This document shows positions 46,331-57,199 of a DNA stretch of 64,000 bases, piece after piece. A program made the translations under genes and the position numbers. The stretch's first letter is position 1; every line of letters starts with the position of its first letter. Location: positions 49,023,618-49,087,617 of the forward strand of contig NC_087067.1 in assembly GCF_963678635.1 (NCBI RefSeq). Reading direction: 5' to 3'. The notes under the pieces were generated by a model. It was not told the DNA's origin, did not search any database, and saw only the letters and a program-made list of their open reading frames with translations. Source of the stretch: Symsagittifera roscoffensis. Its lineage: Eukaryota; Xenacoelomorpha; Acoela; Convolutidae.

Positions 46331-47683
46331 TGTCTGAAAAATGATTTAATACCGGTATTTTTGAAGTTAAGGGTCCCCGAGAACGGAGTTATTTCGGACC
46401 AAGCTGTGCATAATTTTCAATTGAAACTACTAAGGACTGAAACTTCTAGGGCAAATGAGGATAGGAAAAGGTACGAGGAGATGCTAATGAAAGCAAGATC
46501 ACTGGTGCAAAACGAAATTGACGAACAGTGGTGGGCACCCATTTTCCGCTTCGTGAGGCGTCAAGTTGAGGCAAGCGTAACGACAACATCAGAAAACCAT
46601 AGAAAAAAGTTAGAAAAGCTGTCCCAGAGACACGATAAACCTCTTGGGGGGAGAAATGAGCAATCAGTTAAGGTACTTGATAACATTGAACTGCCTGAAT
46701 GGGTATATGAAATGCTATCAATAGGCCCGAAGCATCCCATTAGAGACAAATTTAACGAAACACATTTTTTGGCTGATATCGACATTTTCCTCTCACAATT
46801 GAAGAATCAAAACACATCTGGTGAAACTTTATGTGAAATAGAAGCCGCGGCAAAGGCATATGCAAAAAACGTAAGGCAAACCCCAAGAGACAAAGCCGTT
46901 GAAAAAACGAGGAATTATCTTAAAGATAATGGATTGCTGGCTATGCCTTTTGATAAGGGGGTTGGTTTTAGACGAAACAAACGTATGAATCAAAGCTGAA
47001 ATCCTTGTTGCAATCGGCTCAGTTTGTGAAAAAAGATGCAAACACTGATGAGGTGATACTGAAAATTGAGAAGGAACTTAACAAAGAATTACTAGCCATG
47101 AACAAAAGAGACGAGATAAGTGATCAGTTATATTCTAAGATGAGGTCAACAGGGGGGCAACCCTTCCGTTTGTACGGTTTAGCTAAGGTACACAAGGATG
47201 AGACACCCCTACGACCAATACTATCACTTCCAGGCAGCTCGTATGAGAATCTCAACAAAATGCTTGCAAAGTTTTTTGACAACATCGATGGAGCAAATAT
47301 AGAAACCAATACTAAAGAGGCTAGAGAAACAATTGAAAACATTGCTCTAGATCCGGATGAAACCATAATATCGCTTGATGTGAAAAGTTTGTACACCAAC
47401 GTTCCCCTGAAGGAGGCAATTGAATTTGCTTCACAGAAGCTGTACAGCCAGGAGTCTCCTCCTGAAATTTAAAGAGCAACCATGAAAAGGCTTTTGAATA
47501 TGGCGGTCAGCCAAGTATATTTCAAGTGTAATGATTCATGGTATGTACAAGTTGATGGTTAAGCAATGGGTGCGTCCCTCGCTGTAATTCTGGCAAACTT
47601 ATGGCTGAAAGAGTACGAGTTTGCTGTAAGACAAGAAACACCAGTGGGAACGGAGGTACAGCAAATGAATGACAAAAACGGCT

Positions 47684-47829
47684 CGTGCCCATGTTGCAGC
47701 AGGAAAGTCACATATAGATGAAAGGGAGTTGAATGCGATTGTTGCCGAAACTGGTATCATCTGAAATGCGGAAAAATATTCGTATACGCATCAATAACCG
47801 AGATAGTCTGGTACTGTGAAAGCTGCTGC
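47684..47829 (+). other. PHD-like zinc finger inserted between RT motifs B and C
   Basis: The segment reads SCPCCSRKV, then GVECDCCRNWYHLKCG, then IVWYCESCC. That is the C4-H-C3 order of a PHD finger (C-x2-C, C-x2-C, W-Y-H-x2-C, W-Y-C-x2-C). PHD fingers often bind histone H3 tails, so it could target chromatin, but that is inference. I recall similar insertions in Penelope-like RTs of cnidarian genomes. Confidence 0.8.
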
Positions 47830-48076
47830 CGAGCTAAGAACATGGAGAAGGATACTCCCCAGGTGAAATTGTTCCTCATGTATGTGGATGACATTGTTAG
47901 AACAGTCAGAGGGGATTCGAGTTGTCATCTCGATGCCGTCAATTCTCTTCATCCAAATTTGCAGTTCACCCTAGAGAAAACTATTTCAGAGAGGAATTTG
48001 CCGTTCCTCGATTTGAACATAAATGTATCGCAGGGTAGGCGTGTAACTTGCAGTTGGTATCAAAAACCAACAGATA

Positions 48077-48140
48077 CAGTATAAGCGTAGTATTAGATAC
48101 GTAGTATTACAACAGATACTCAGTATAAGCGTAGTATTAT
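48077..48140 (+). repeat. 44-bp-spaced local duplication in the Penelope-like element
   Basis: cagtataagcgtagtatta occurs at about 48077 and again at about 48121. The duplication lies at the boundary between the RT thumb and the connector, and explains part of the extra length there. Confidence 0.65.
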
Positions 48141-48519
48141 CCAAGGCACTGTACACAGGGTTTTTAGGAGTACATCTAGCTGGGAGCAATTTAATAAGGC
48201 CATGGAAACTAATAGGGCGCAATGGCTGACAGTTCAGTACCCTGAAAATTGGTCCGCAAAGGTGGCTTCAGACGCCTTGCGCAAGATCATTGATGGTAAG
48301 GGCAAGCCCCTGGATGATGAGAGCTGTTTGTCAGTTCAATCACCAAAGGATGGGAAGCCCCCAATGCTGATGGTGCAATATAGAGATAACCAGAGCCAGT
48401 ATTTTGCTAACAGGTTACGAAAATTAACTAATCTTCAAGTGGTTTTCACCACAAGAAAACTAGAATCATGTTTACCATCACTGAAGTCGGCATTTTCTAA
48501 TGACCTCAAGTCAAGAGTG

Positions 48520-48800
48520 GTTTATAAACTGTCATGTAGTGTATGCACTTCCACCTAGGTCGGACAAATTGTTCGACATTTGACCACTAGAATTGATTAA
48601 CATAAGAAAGCAGACTCACCGGTAGGCCTCCACATTCAGCAATTCCAACTTGAGGGAAATAGCGCAGATCTTGGTTGGGAAATTATAGATAGGTCAAACA
48701 ACCAAACAAAATTGCTAACACCAGAGGCAATACATATCAGGAAAGAGAAACCGGGCTTGAACACGCGCGATGAGTTTAGGAGCAGGGAGTTAACACTGAA
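48520..48800 (+). other. GIY-YIG-type endonuclease domain of the Penelope-like element
   Basis: VVYKLSCSVCTST is followed by VGQIVRHLTTRI and then a KADSPVGLHIQQF stretch, which matches the first strands and the GIY-YIG arginine helix in Penelope-type nucleases. The downstream LLTPEAIHIRKEKPGLNTRD contains the Glu-bearing block. Domain order (RT then GIY-YIG) is the standard one. Confidence 0.75.
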
Positions 48801-49065
48801 ATTGTAGTCCTAAAATATTTTTGGTCTTTTATTTAAAACGTACGTGTCTAAATCGAAATTATGACTCAGAAACTTCCAGACAAATTAATTTAAAAATGTT
48901 TAATTAATTTTAGAGGTTAAAAGTATTTTAATCTTAATAGTAATTTAGAGGTCAACTGTGATTGGCTAATTTTTTATCCTGATGGTTTAGAACCAAACTG
49001 TATGTGATTTATTGTAGATAACATTTGTAAATTGATGTTTTATCGTCATTTAGATTAGTTTATTG

Positions 49066-49105
49066 TAAAAATCCTGACGATGCACATAGTTGCGAAAACG
49101 TTCCA
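49066..49105 (+). ncRNA. Hammerhead-ribozyme-like core
   Basis: The CTGACGA box (49074-49080) is followed by a short stem-loop-sized spacer and GAAA (49094-49097), then acgtt. Penelope-like elements are known to carry minimal hammerhead motifs in their terminal regions, and this one lies about 270 bp past the Penelope coding region on the same strand. Stem II is weak (gc/gc only), and stems I and III are not convincing by eye. Confidence 0.4.
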
Positions 49106-49379
49106 AATTTACTTTTTAGCAAAAATCTCTTCTGTCATTATTTTTTGCTTGAAGACAAAATGAATTTTCATTCACTAAGATTGGCACTATCATTGACTCG
49201 TAAAGATTGAGATTTGTTTTCCAACATAGGTATCACGCATTTCTTTTGATTAAAAAGATTAATCCTATCGCCTTTTTAGAAATTTTTTTGATGTGTTGAT
49301 CATAATTAGGGTCATTTGAAAACATCAAGCCTAAATCTGATTTTTTTTCGATTACATGTTTATCAGAAAAATCTTTTCT

Positions 49380-51060
49380 TCATTCACAAAGTTCAGGAAA
49401 AGTAAAAGCGCAATAATGATGCCCCGCAGAACACCAGTTGTTATTTTCCATGATATTTTGTCGTTGACTCGAACAAGTTGGTTTGGATTTGTTAGTTAGG
49501 TCTTCAGCAAGGTTATTGATTTGCCTCCAATCCCGGTATCGAACAGTTTGTTCCAAAAACGCACCATGATCCACGCAATAAAACGCTTTGCTGTAATCAG
49601 TAAAGATAATGTCATTTTTAAAATTGTTTTCAATACCATTTCATACATTTTGGAGAAATATTAATAACTGATTTATTTTCGATTTGTTCTTTCGGAAGCC
49701 GAAGTGAGAGCTATGAAAATATTCTGAAAATTGGTTTTATAATCGATAAAAACAGAATATTTTCTTTAATTTCTTAGGGAACAGATAGAAGGGCACACGG
49801 CAATAATTGGGTATGTAGAGTTTCTCGTTTTATATAAAACGCAGACACTGTTGCAACTTTCTAATTTTGGTGAAAAATACTTTATATCCATGTTATTGAT
49901 AGCGATACTGTAACACAAAGTGCATGGTAAAGAAAAGGTGGTATCTCGTCAGGCCCTTCAATTTCGTTAATATTCAAATTTTTTCAATTTCTCATTACTT
50001 CGCTCGTTTCTCCTTGTCTTTTTCTTGCACTAAAAAATTGATCATACATCATTAGAAGATTCAAACAAGGTTGATTTACTGTAAAGTAAAAAGAAGAGTT
50101 TTCCAATTATATCTTGTCTCAGTGAGCAAATAAATCTTTTGAGAATGCGTTAAAATTGTAAATTCAAACAAACGTTTTCGCACATTTTTGTGCATCTTCA
50201 GGTTTTAAAAATTCTAAACTATCTGTACAAAATGATCAAAGATCATAAAAAGTGTCATACTCATCATTACTAATAAATCATTTAAAGCAAATAAATCATT
50301 GTAATACATTTTTGCGGTTATTTTGTTATGCAAAAAGCTCTGAAATATTTAAAAAAGGTTTGATGTGACTCTTTTAGATGCTAAGTTATCTTTTTATTGT
50401 TATTTATCATCAGTGCTAAATTAATTAACCAATTCTTGCAAGATTTGCAATTCCTATGTGCTTCGGGTTAAGTAATGTGACGTTTTTTGTGTAATCCAGG
50501 GCGGTAAAGATTATCTAGGAGTGGTGTTTTTATATTGATTCGCGCATACCTAGTAAGCCACCCATACCATAATTCAATAAATTTGTCAGGATTTGACCAA
50601 CAAAAAGGATCAAAATTGTTAGTTGCTAGGATTTCACTCAAATTATTACCCGATCACAAGAAAATGTTTCGCGCAAGAACTAATTGTAAAATCGGAATTC
50701 GTACTCGCCGTAAAGAGTTAACAAACAAAAATTGAGATAACCATTCCAACAAGCCGGAAGTTAATATTATGCAAGAGAACAACAGTTTCCTACTGTTATT
50801 ATGCAATTGTTATGTACTTCTTATGTAATTTACCTAAGTCTGATGTAATTTCGGCTTCAAGACATGGTGGTTTGTAGATATGGTGGTTTGCTGAATGTCC
50901 ACCTAGATAACATATGATCAGTAAGTTTCCGAAATTATTTATATAATCAACTACTGATCCGTTTGAATCAATCCCAGTTTTCCATCTTTCAGTCATGAAG
51001 TTTCGATTAACACAAATCATTGATCCACCGTGGGAGGTGGTTTGTTTTCCAGTAGACATT
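49380..51060 (-). mobile_element. Old LINE (endonuclease and RT remnants)
   Basis: In minus-strand order, 51059-50799 reads HGGSMICVNRNFMTERWKTG and then LEAEITSDLGKLHKKY, typical of the APE-type endonuclease region of Jockey/CR1-like LINEs. 50740-50530 continues with a weak FDPFCWSNPDKF segment. About 50050-49640 carries a GPDEIPPFLYHALCYSIA-like RT entry block, and 49620-49380 carries an RT motif A block FTDYSKAFYCVDHGAF followed by a degraded NWCSAG block. Many frameshifts and stops separate the pieces, so the copy is ancient. The hammerhead-like motif at 50.18 kb lies inside its span, which hints at a later insertion or a composite origin. Confidence 0.65.
50165..50210 (-). ncRNA. Hammerhead-ribozyme-like core, opposite strand
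   Basis: On the minus strand, CTGAAGA (50201-50195), a gcac/gtgc stem with a six-base loop, and GAAA (50179-50176) are followed by acgttt. The core boxes and a 4-bp stem II are present. It shares its sequence style (gatgcaca, tgcgaaaacgtt) with the motif at 49074, so the two likely come from related elements in opposite orientation. Confidence 0.45.
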
Positions 51061-51718
51061 ATATTTGCATAAAAACCGACAATGCGGCAAAATCAATTCT
51101 CTAACTAAAAAGTCATCTGTGAGCAACGTTTCTGTAACTATTAAAAAGTATTAATAGAAACTTGATTCGCCGAAGTCTTCACCATGCCAAGTTTCAGTGC
51201 ATTATGACAACGTTAGATAGATAAGCTTTTCTAACTTGAATTGGAAAGCGGTGACTGGAAAAGAGCTGAGTTTTTCTAGTCACTCGGCCAACGCCACTAC
51301 ATGGTTCTTAACATACAAAATAATACGTTTTATTTGTACAGATTTTAGATCAATATCCACCTCTTTTTTTTCTCCTTCTTAACAGTTTTTTTTCTTTTGC
51401 TGGTCTTTGTTTAAGGATTCTGAAAGAAACACGATAATCTTTACCATTGTAGGTTGGCTCGTACAATTTGAGCCTTTTTGACCACGCTAATTATTTTTCG
51501 CTAACTAAATTGTCTCTGTTTCTGTCTGGTTAGGTCGTGTTTTCAAAGCCGGCGAAATTTTTTTGTTGCTTATTTTAAAAAAATGCCACAAACCCTGTGA
51601 TGGAATTATTCTGTGTTACTTGCACAACAAGCGGGTACACGTGTTGTTGTTTTGTTTTCAGTAAGAAAAATGCCTCAATAACAGCAATCTGTGCATATGG
51701 ATAAGTGAATCTAATGCA
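51061..51718. other. Upstream region of the YLPM1-like gene
   Basis: About 0.65 kb of AT-rich DNA lies between the old LINE and the first coding exon. It should contain the promoter and 5' UTR. I see no convincing TATA box or other element that I would defend. Confidence 0.3.
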
Positions 51719-54700
51719 ATGGACGGTTAGTCACTAAGATTTGGCTTCAAGTGAGTTTCATTAATTAATTTTCTAAAACTGCTGTGTTTTATGCTTAGCA
51801 GAACTAGTAAGGAAAATAGAAGACATCAAATCGCAATTGAATGAGACATGCAGACAAGAAAAAGAATGTAATCGACTGAAGCTTGAAAATACCATCAAGT
51901 TTCCAATGTCAGCTTTAGTACCAGATCCGCTTCATGATCAAATTGTATCCCAAATTTCTCAAAACAAACTGAACTTAATGTAAGTGATTTTCCTCTAATT
52001 TAGATGTCACAAATATAAAATTGGAATCTAATTTTTCTTTGATCACTTAGGAGTCAATTGAAGAGTAACGAATTTCGGCTTTCTCAGATGCGATATTCTC
52101 AAAACATCCACAATTTGAACAGCCACAGTGCTCATCAATTCATTCAACAGCCGAATAGCTTTACCCCACTCAGACCTTCCATGCAACAACAAAACTTCCA
52201 TCAATTTTCCAGCAGAAGTGCCCATGAAATAGGTGGTCATCTCGCTAGGCCGAGGCCTCCGTTCGGTGGAAGTCTGCCACGGGGCTTGAGACCGATAGAA
52301 GTTCATCGCAATGTTGGAGGATTGCAGGAGGGAAGCAGCGAATTTATTTTTAAGAAGCCCAACGTAGATTCCAGTAATAACAGTCAAGAGTTTCTGCATC
52401 CTAGAAACCCTGCTCCATGTTCGGTCAGATTAGACAATAGTCCTCCAGGTGAAAGCAGTGACGGATACGTTGTCGTGAACCACTCCATGTTCAACCGCCA
52501 TCGATATGAAACAGATCCAGAGTTCAAGGACTGGTGCATCAAGTACAACATTGTTGTCTTAAATAAGTAATTCGCTTGAGCTATTTTTTTAAAAACATTA
52601 TTAGATTCGGCATTGTATAAATACCTTTTCTGTCCGAGCGCCCATGTTTGACTTTGTTTTTGTTCTTAGAAGCCCAGATAGAACAAAATTGGTCAAAGAA
52701 CCTCATGTTGTGACTTCTAACCGTCTGCATGCCCCTGAAAGGAATGACCGACCTTTGCACCGTACTGTGTCAAATTACAGCAGACCTGAAGCTGCTATGG
52801 TTAATCCGCGTGATGGGCTACGCAACGGGAATTTAAGAAGCAGTTCAAATGATCTTTCTGTCATTCAGATAGATCATTACAGTCGAGGTAAGACTTAGTA
52901 GTGTCATGGTTTTGTCATGTTGGCAACTTAGCTGTACCTCCTGTGCAATTGACCCTGAATATATTTTGGAAGTTTTTATTAGAACTTCTTCTAGACTTTC
53001 GTCTACCTTCTTGGAATAATTTAATTAGTTCTAGATCTGTTTACTGGTTTCAGAGTTTTTCGACGAAAACCATGGACCCGACCCTAGTCATCCGTACTAT
53101 CACATATGGTATACTAAGTTCATCAAGAAAGCACCTCGTGACTACGACGAGAGAATGCTTTCTTCAATACAAGTAGAGCCGAAACCAAATCCATTGCAGT
53201 TCAAAAAGAGATTAGATGATATGCCCCATAGAAGACTGGGTAACAGCAGTAGAAATTTCGATCACAGAGTGGCTACGCCTTCGCCACCTGAGCCGCCCTC
53301 TATGCCTCGATATCATCTTTCTAGACAAGATCATCAAGTTGCGAGGTCAGTGAGAAAATTAATTGCTCTTCAGAACGATAATATTTCAATATCAATGCGT
53401 AAAGTTTTTTCACTTTGTAATTTTCTTGTTCGCTGTAAAATTACAGGACTGATGCAATGTTCAATAAACATCCAGTAATGTCTGCAGACATAGATGAGCG
53501 TCAATCTAGTAGGGTGATATGTTCTACACCCGAACCACCGCAGCCAATAAATTCAACTCCACCTCCACCCCCTCCCCCAATGGTGCCACCCCCCGAGGCA
53601 CCCGAGAAACCAGCAGATGTATACCAGTTGGACCAGATGTTGTCGGTGCCTGGAAGGAAGGAGCAACAGAGACTCAGAAATAGTCTCATCATCATGCGCG
53701 GACCTCCAGGGTCGGGGAAATCATATATCGCCAAACTCATCAAGGTCAGAAATACTTCTTCCTTTCGTAATTTAGAGTTTGTCGGTTAAAACTAAGGATC
53801 AGTTACCTTTTTCCGAGTTGTTATTGCTCATCTGAATGAACACGAGACAAATGCTCGTGGGGTATTGGCAATTATTGCTGTCATTAAATTAGCAAGCGTT
53901 ATGAAGTAACATTTTTATCATTAAATCAGAAAGAAAAAAGTATATAATTGTATAAGTACAGATACAACAGTAATTTTTAAACATTTTTTTAGGAGACTAA
54001 ACATTTTTATGGACTCTTTTTACAGGACAAAGAAACAGCAGCAGGTATGACTGCACCTCGGATCCTATCAATAGATGACTACTTCATGGTGTCAGACGAC
54101 AGCACCCCCAAGGGAGGAAAGGGTGGGGGCATGGTGTACGAATATGAGGAGGATATGGAGACTGTCTACTTGAGTGCCCTATGTAAGGCCCTATCTAAGG
54201 TGGTGGCTGAGGGCAGTGACAGACTGATCATTGTCGATGCATGCAATCATCTCCAGGATCATTTCACGCAATTTGTCCAAGTAGCCCAGAAGTCACTTAT
54301 GAAGGTAAAAGAAATCAAATCCATCTCTATCTTCAGTACATAGTAATAAAGTAATAGCAGAAGTAGTAGCCGTTTTTGTTGATATCTGAAAACAGAGATG
54401 AACACATTCCCTGCCTGCAAATTGTTGAAGGGTTACTTTTTCCGAGGCGTAATCTGCGATACAAAGTTTTTCGAAATGCAATCGTACAAATGCTATTGTT
54501 GAAGTTAAAATGCTATATAATGGCTCTACTCTTTGATTTTAAAATGATAAAAATATGAGTAATCATATTTTTTTGTACAGACGTATATAATAGAAATGCA
54601 GCCACCAATGAGTGTATGTGTGGAACAGAACATTCATGGAAGAACTGAAGTTGATATCAAGAACATCATCGAGAACTGGGAAGAGGCTCCTAACTCAATT

Positions 54701-57161
54701 CCAAGGCTGGACCCCTCCCACTTCATGAGTTCCAGAGCACTGGAGCAGGCTAAAGAAAATGACAAGAAGGTGGAAATGACTAAGGGAAAGAGTGCGAACA
54801 ATGTAGAAGGAAGAAAGGTTAGCGCAAATTTTGTATGGGGGTTGTAGGAAATGTATGGAAAATATTTCAGCCAAAGTTGACGCTTCTAACGATGCTTATA
54901 AAACATGAGGAATGGCGACTATTCGTCGAAAGCGGCAATTCGTAGCGATGAGAAAGGCGACAATCCGTCGCGGGGCAACTGAATCAGCATTTTTGCTTAG
55001 TAGTTCTATGAAACATTCCACTTACTTTTCTCACTAAGGCATGGCTAGTTTATTCCCGTGAATTGTTAAATCAATATATTTGAACCTTTTATGTAATTCT
55101 TATTGCAAGCTGCTCTCCGTTGAATGGTCGTTTTTTAAATGCCGCCTGTGACAAATTGTCTTCCACAAAATATGATAGCGGTTTTAAAAATTTCATTCAT
55201 ATTTCTATAATTGAGGCATGGTAATGTTAATTCCTATAACGAATTTTGAGGCCTAGAAAAACTCATTTGTACCAAAGTTTTCATGAATAGGGAAATGTAA
55301 GCCAATCCAGCAGTAGCAGACCAGCCCCTCCAGACAAATCTCAAATTGAGCCGAGAAAGAGACAAAGGAGCGACAGCATGGAAATGTCCGACGCAGAGGA
55401 CACCATTGATGACGTCATAATCCAGACGAACCCGACAACTGCGAAGAAGCCCACCAGTGAAGATTACTATCAGCCGGCGGAGCCAACAGTCTCGGTAATT
55501 ATTCTCGGCACCTGTGACACCACCTTTCAGTGTGTTCATGATAATTTGAATGTGATTTCAGGTTCTAATCTCGTCATGACTGCTCGAATTCTAATGTTTT
55601 GAAGATCTTCAAGTTTTGCATCCTAAAACATTTTCCATTGGGTTTTGTTTTCGGCAGTATTTTTTTCTTGTAGTTCACTCTCTCTCTCTCTCTCTATTTA
55701 CTTTGTTTTTTTTTGCAAAAAGAAGCTATTTGTTTTTATCGTTTCCGCAAACTTGTGTATTAATCAGAAAAAAAATATATATATTTTTGAATCACAAAAA
55801 AAAAGTTTTTTTATCTGTCGAGATTATAATGCGTTTTATGTACTCAGATTGGTTTCCTTTAAAGATGAAGCAGTTTGTTTATGTTTTTGCAAAATTGAGT
55901 ATTAACCAAGAATTTTGATAAGCGCGTTTTTTTCTGGTTGTAACCTAATGATAGTGGTTGATGTATTTGCTTCTGCTATTTAGCCATCTCATTCTTTTGA
56001 CACTCAGCAATTAGTCTGCGAGGAGTCGGACCCGCCTCTTCCGTCCAAAGTACAAACACCCAACGATTCGGACCCGTTCGAATCGGAGGGTTCGGAATCC
56101 GAGTCTGAATTTGAGTCTCGTTGCTCCTTCTTACCAATTAAAAGCAAGTGGGAAAACACTGATAACTCTGAAAACGCACTCGGTTAGTATTTATACTGTT
56201 ACTCATCGAATAAACAGATCTCAAAAAGATAAACAGAATATGTCATCGATTTGTCAAAAACGGTACACTTAATTTTACGGACCTTTCATGAATGTGCATG
56301 GATCTTCTTAACAATACACTATATATTTTTCATTATACCAAAGAAAGTCGATTGGTACTCAATATTTGTTAAGCAGATCCACCAACTTGGTTTGAAAGCT
56401 TATAGATTTGTTCATTGCCATAAAAGCGACGAAGTTTCCATGAAATGTGTTTCATTTTGTATGAACTCCTTGATGTCTGTTTAGATCGTATGGACGGTGT
56501 CATCGGAGTTTCGAAGGGAACCACTGAGAACAAGATGCCGCGTGAGTCGATCGAGGACTTCCTGAACAGCTGCGGTGACTCATACTCGAAACGCAAGTCA
56601 AACGCCAAAGCGGGAAAGAAGAGGGTGAGTTTTTCATTTAAAAAACTTTCGTTCTATCCTAAAACTAATTAGAAAAATAACCAAAAAAATTGCATGTAGT
56701 TCTTAAGCAGGGGCACAACAGCGGTTTGCCGTGATGAGCTGTACAGCTCGTATGTTGGTCCTATCCCTCGTGGATAAATGATCTTAATAATTTAAAACTA
56801 ATTTTTATGTCTCAGAAACAGACTTAAACGTATGATTCGTTTCGACAGCATTTCCGGATAATTTTTTGGCAATTAAAATATCATTTGTTTAAAAGCTATA
56901 AGTATGAACTTCCAAATACGCGGTCATTTAAATGGCTCATTTTTTGAACAGCATGTTCAGATTGTTGGAAATTCCGTAAAAATAGGACAATCAAACATTC
57001 TAATTCAAAAGGTGCGCTGGGCGGACGTCGAGGAGAGACAGGACCTGGAGAAAGAGAAGCGACTGGGATTCATCGTCGGCCATACAAACTGGGACAGGCT
57101 GAGGGACGATAACGAGGAGGAACTCACCACACGCGCACTAACCAAGACAAAGTTCATATAA
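51719..57161 (+). CDS. YLPM1: YLP motif-containing protein 1 homologue (YLPM1/ZAP3), 12 coding exons
   Basis: This is a host nuclear protein. In vertebrates YLPM1 is a ZAP3-type protein with a P-loop kinase-like C-terminus, linked to protein phosphatase 1 and telomerase regulation. Exons by GT-AG sites: 51719-51725, 51799-51979, 52051-52566, 52670-52887, 53054-53345, 53447-53744, 54026-54304, 54581-54817, 55291-55494, 55984-56182, 56485-56624, 57012-57161. They total 2721 nt in one frame, 906 residues. Visible features are an N-terminal charged helix (5-32), a proline run (about 440-452), P-loop GPPGSGKS (490-497), SIDDYF (519-524), Walker-B-like LIIVDA (571-576), NIHGR in exon 8, an acidic linker, KSKWE (797-801) and C-terminal VRWADVEE with LGFIVGHTNWDRL. 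All match the vertebrate order. It is less than half the vertebrate length because the Pro/Tyr-rich N-terminal half is missing. Exon 1 (MD plus one base) is the least certain part. Confidence 0.9.
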
Positions 57162-57199
57162 CCGACAGGCCATATGGCCGAAAGATGCAGTTTATCCAC

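Larger units (their letters stand above)
46340..48810 (+). mobile_element. Penelope-like element: RT with embedded PHD finger, GIY-YIG nuclease
   Basis: The + strand segments cover the whole protein in order. An N-terminal region lies at 46361-46999 (VISDQAVHNFQLKL, then LPEWVYEMLSIGPKHPI). The RT fingers and palm follow at 47005-47472, with FRLYGLAKVHKDETPLRPIL and motif A ISLDVKSLYTNVP. Then come motif B AMGASLAVILANLWLKEYEF (about 47560-47620), a PHD-like finger (47684-47829), motif C LFLMYVDDIV (about 47868-47900), the thumb (to 48084), a connector (48202-48558) and a GIY-YIG-like C-terminus (48520-48800). Penelope-like elements prime at telomeres or nicked DNA using RT and GIY-YIG activities. 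The copy is broken in a few places. The KVHK and YVDD motifs are clear. Confidence 0.88.

Noticed and set aside
47047-47070. CTGATGAG box in the Penelope region
   Set aside because: It resembles a hammerhead box but lies in coding sequence and lacks a paired stem II before a GAAA.
53501-53743. Minus-strand ORF opposite exon 6
   Set aside because: It is a shadow of the proline-rich exon; the poly-glycine in it is the complement of the proline codons.
55616-55918. 100-codon + strand ORF
   Set aside because: It lies in an intron of the YLPM1-like gene, in T-rich low-complexity DNA with a (tc)n tract.
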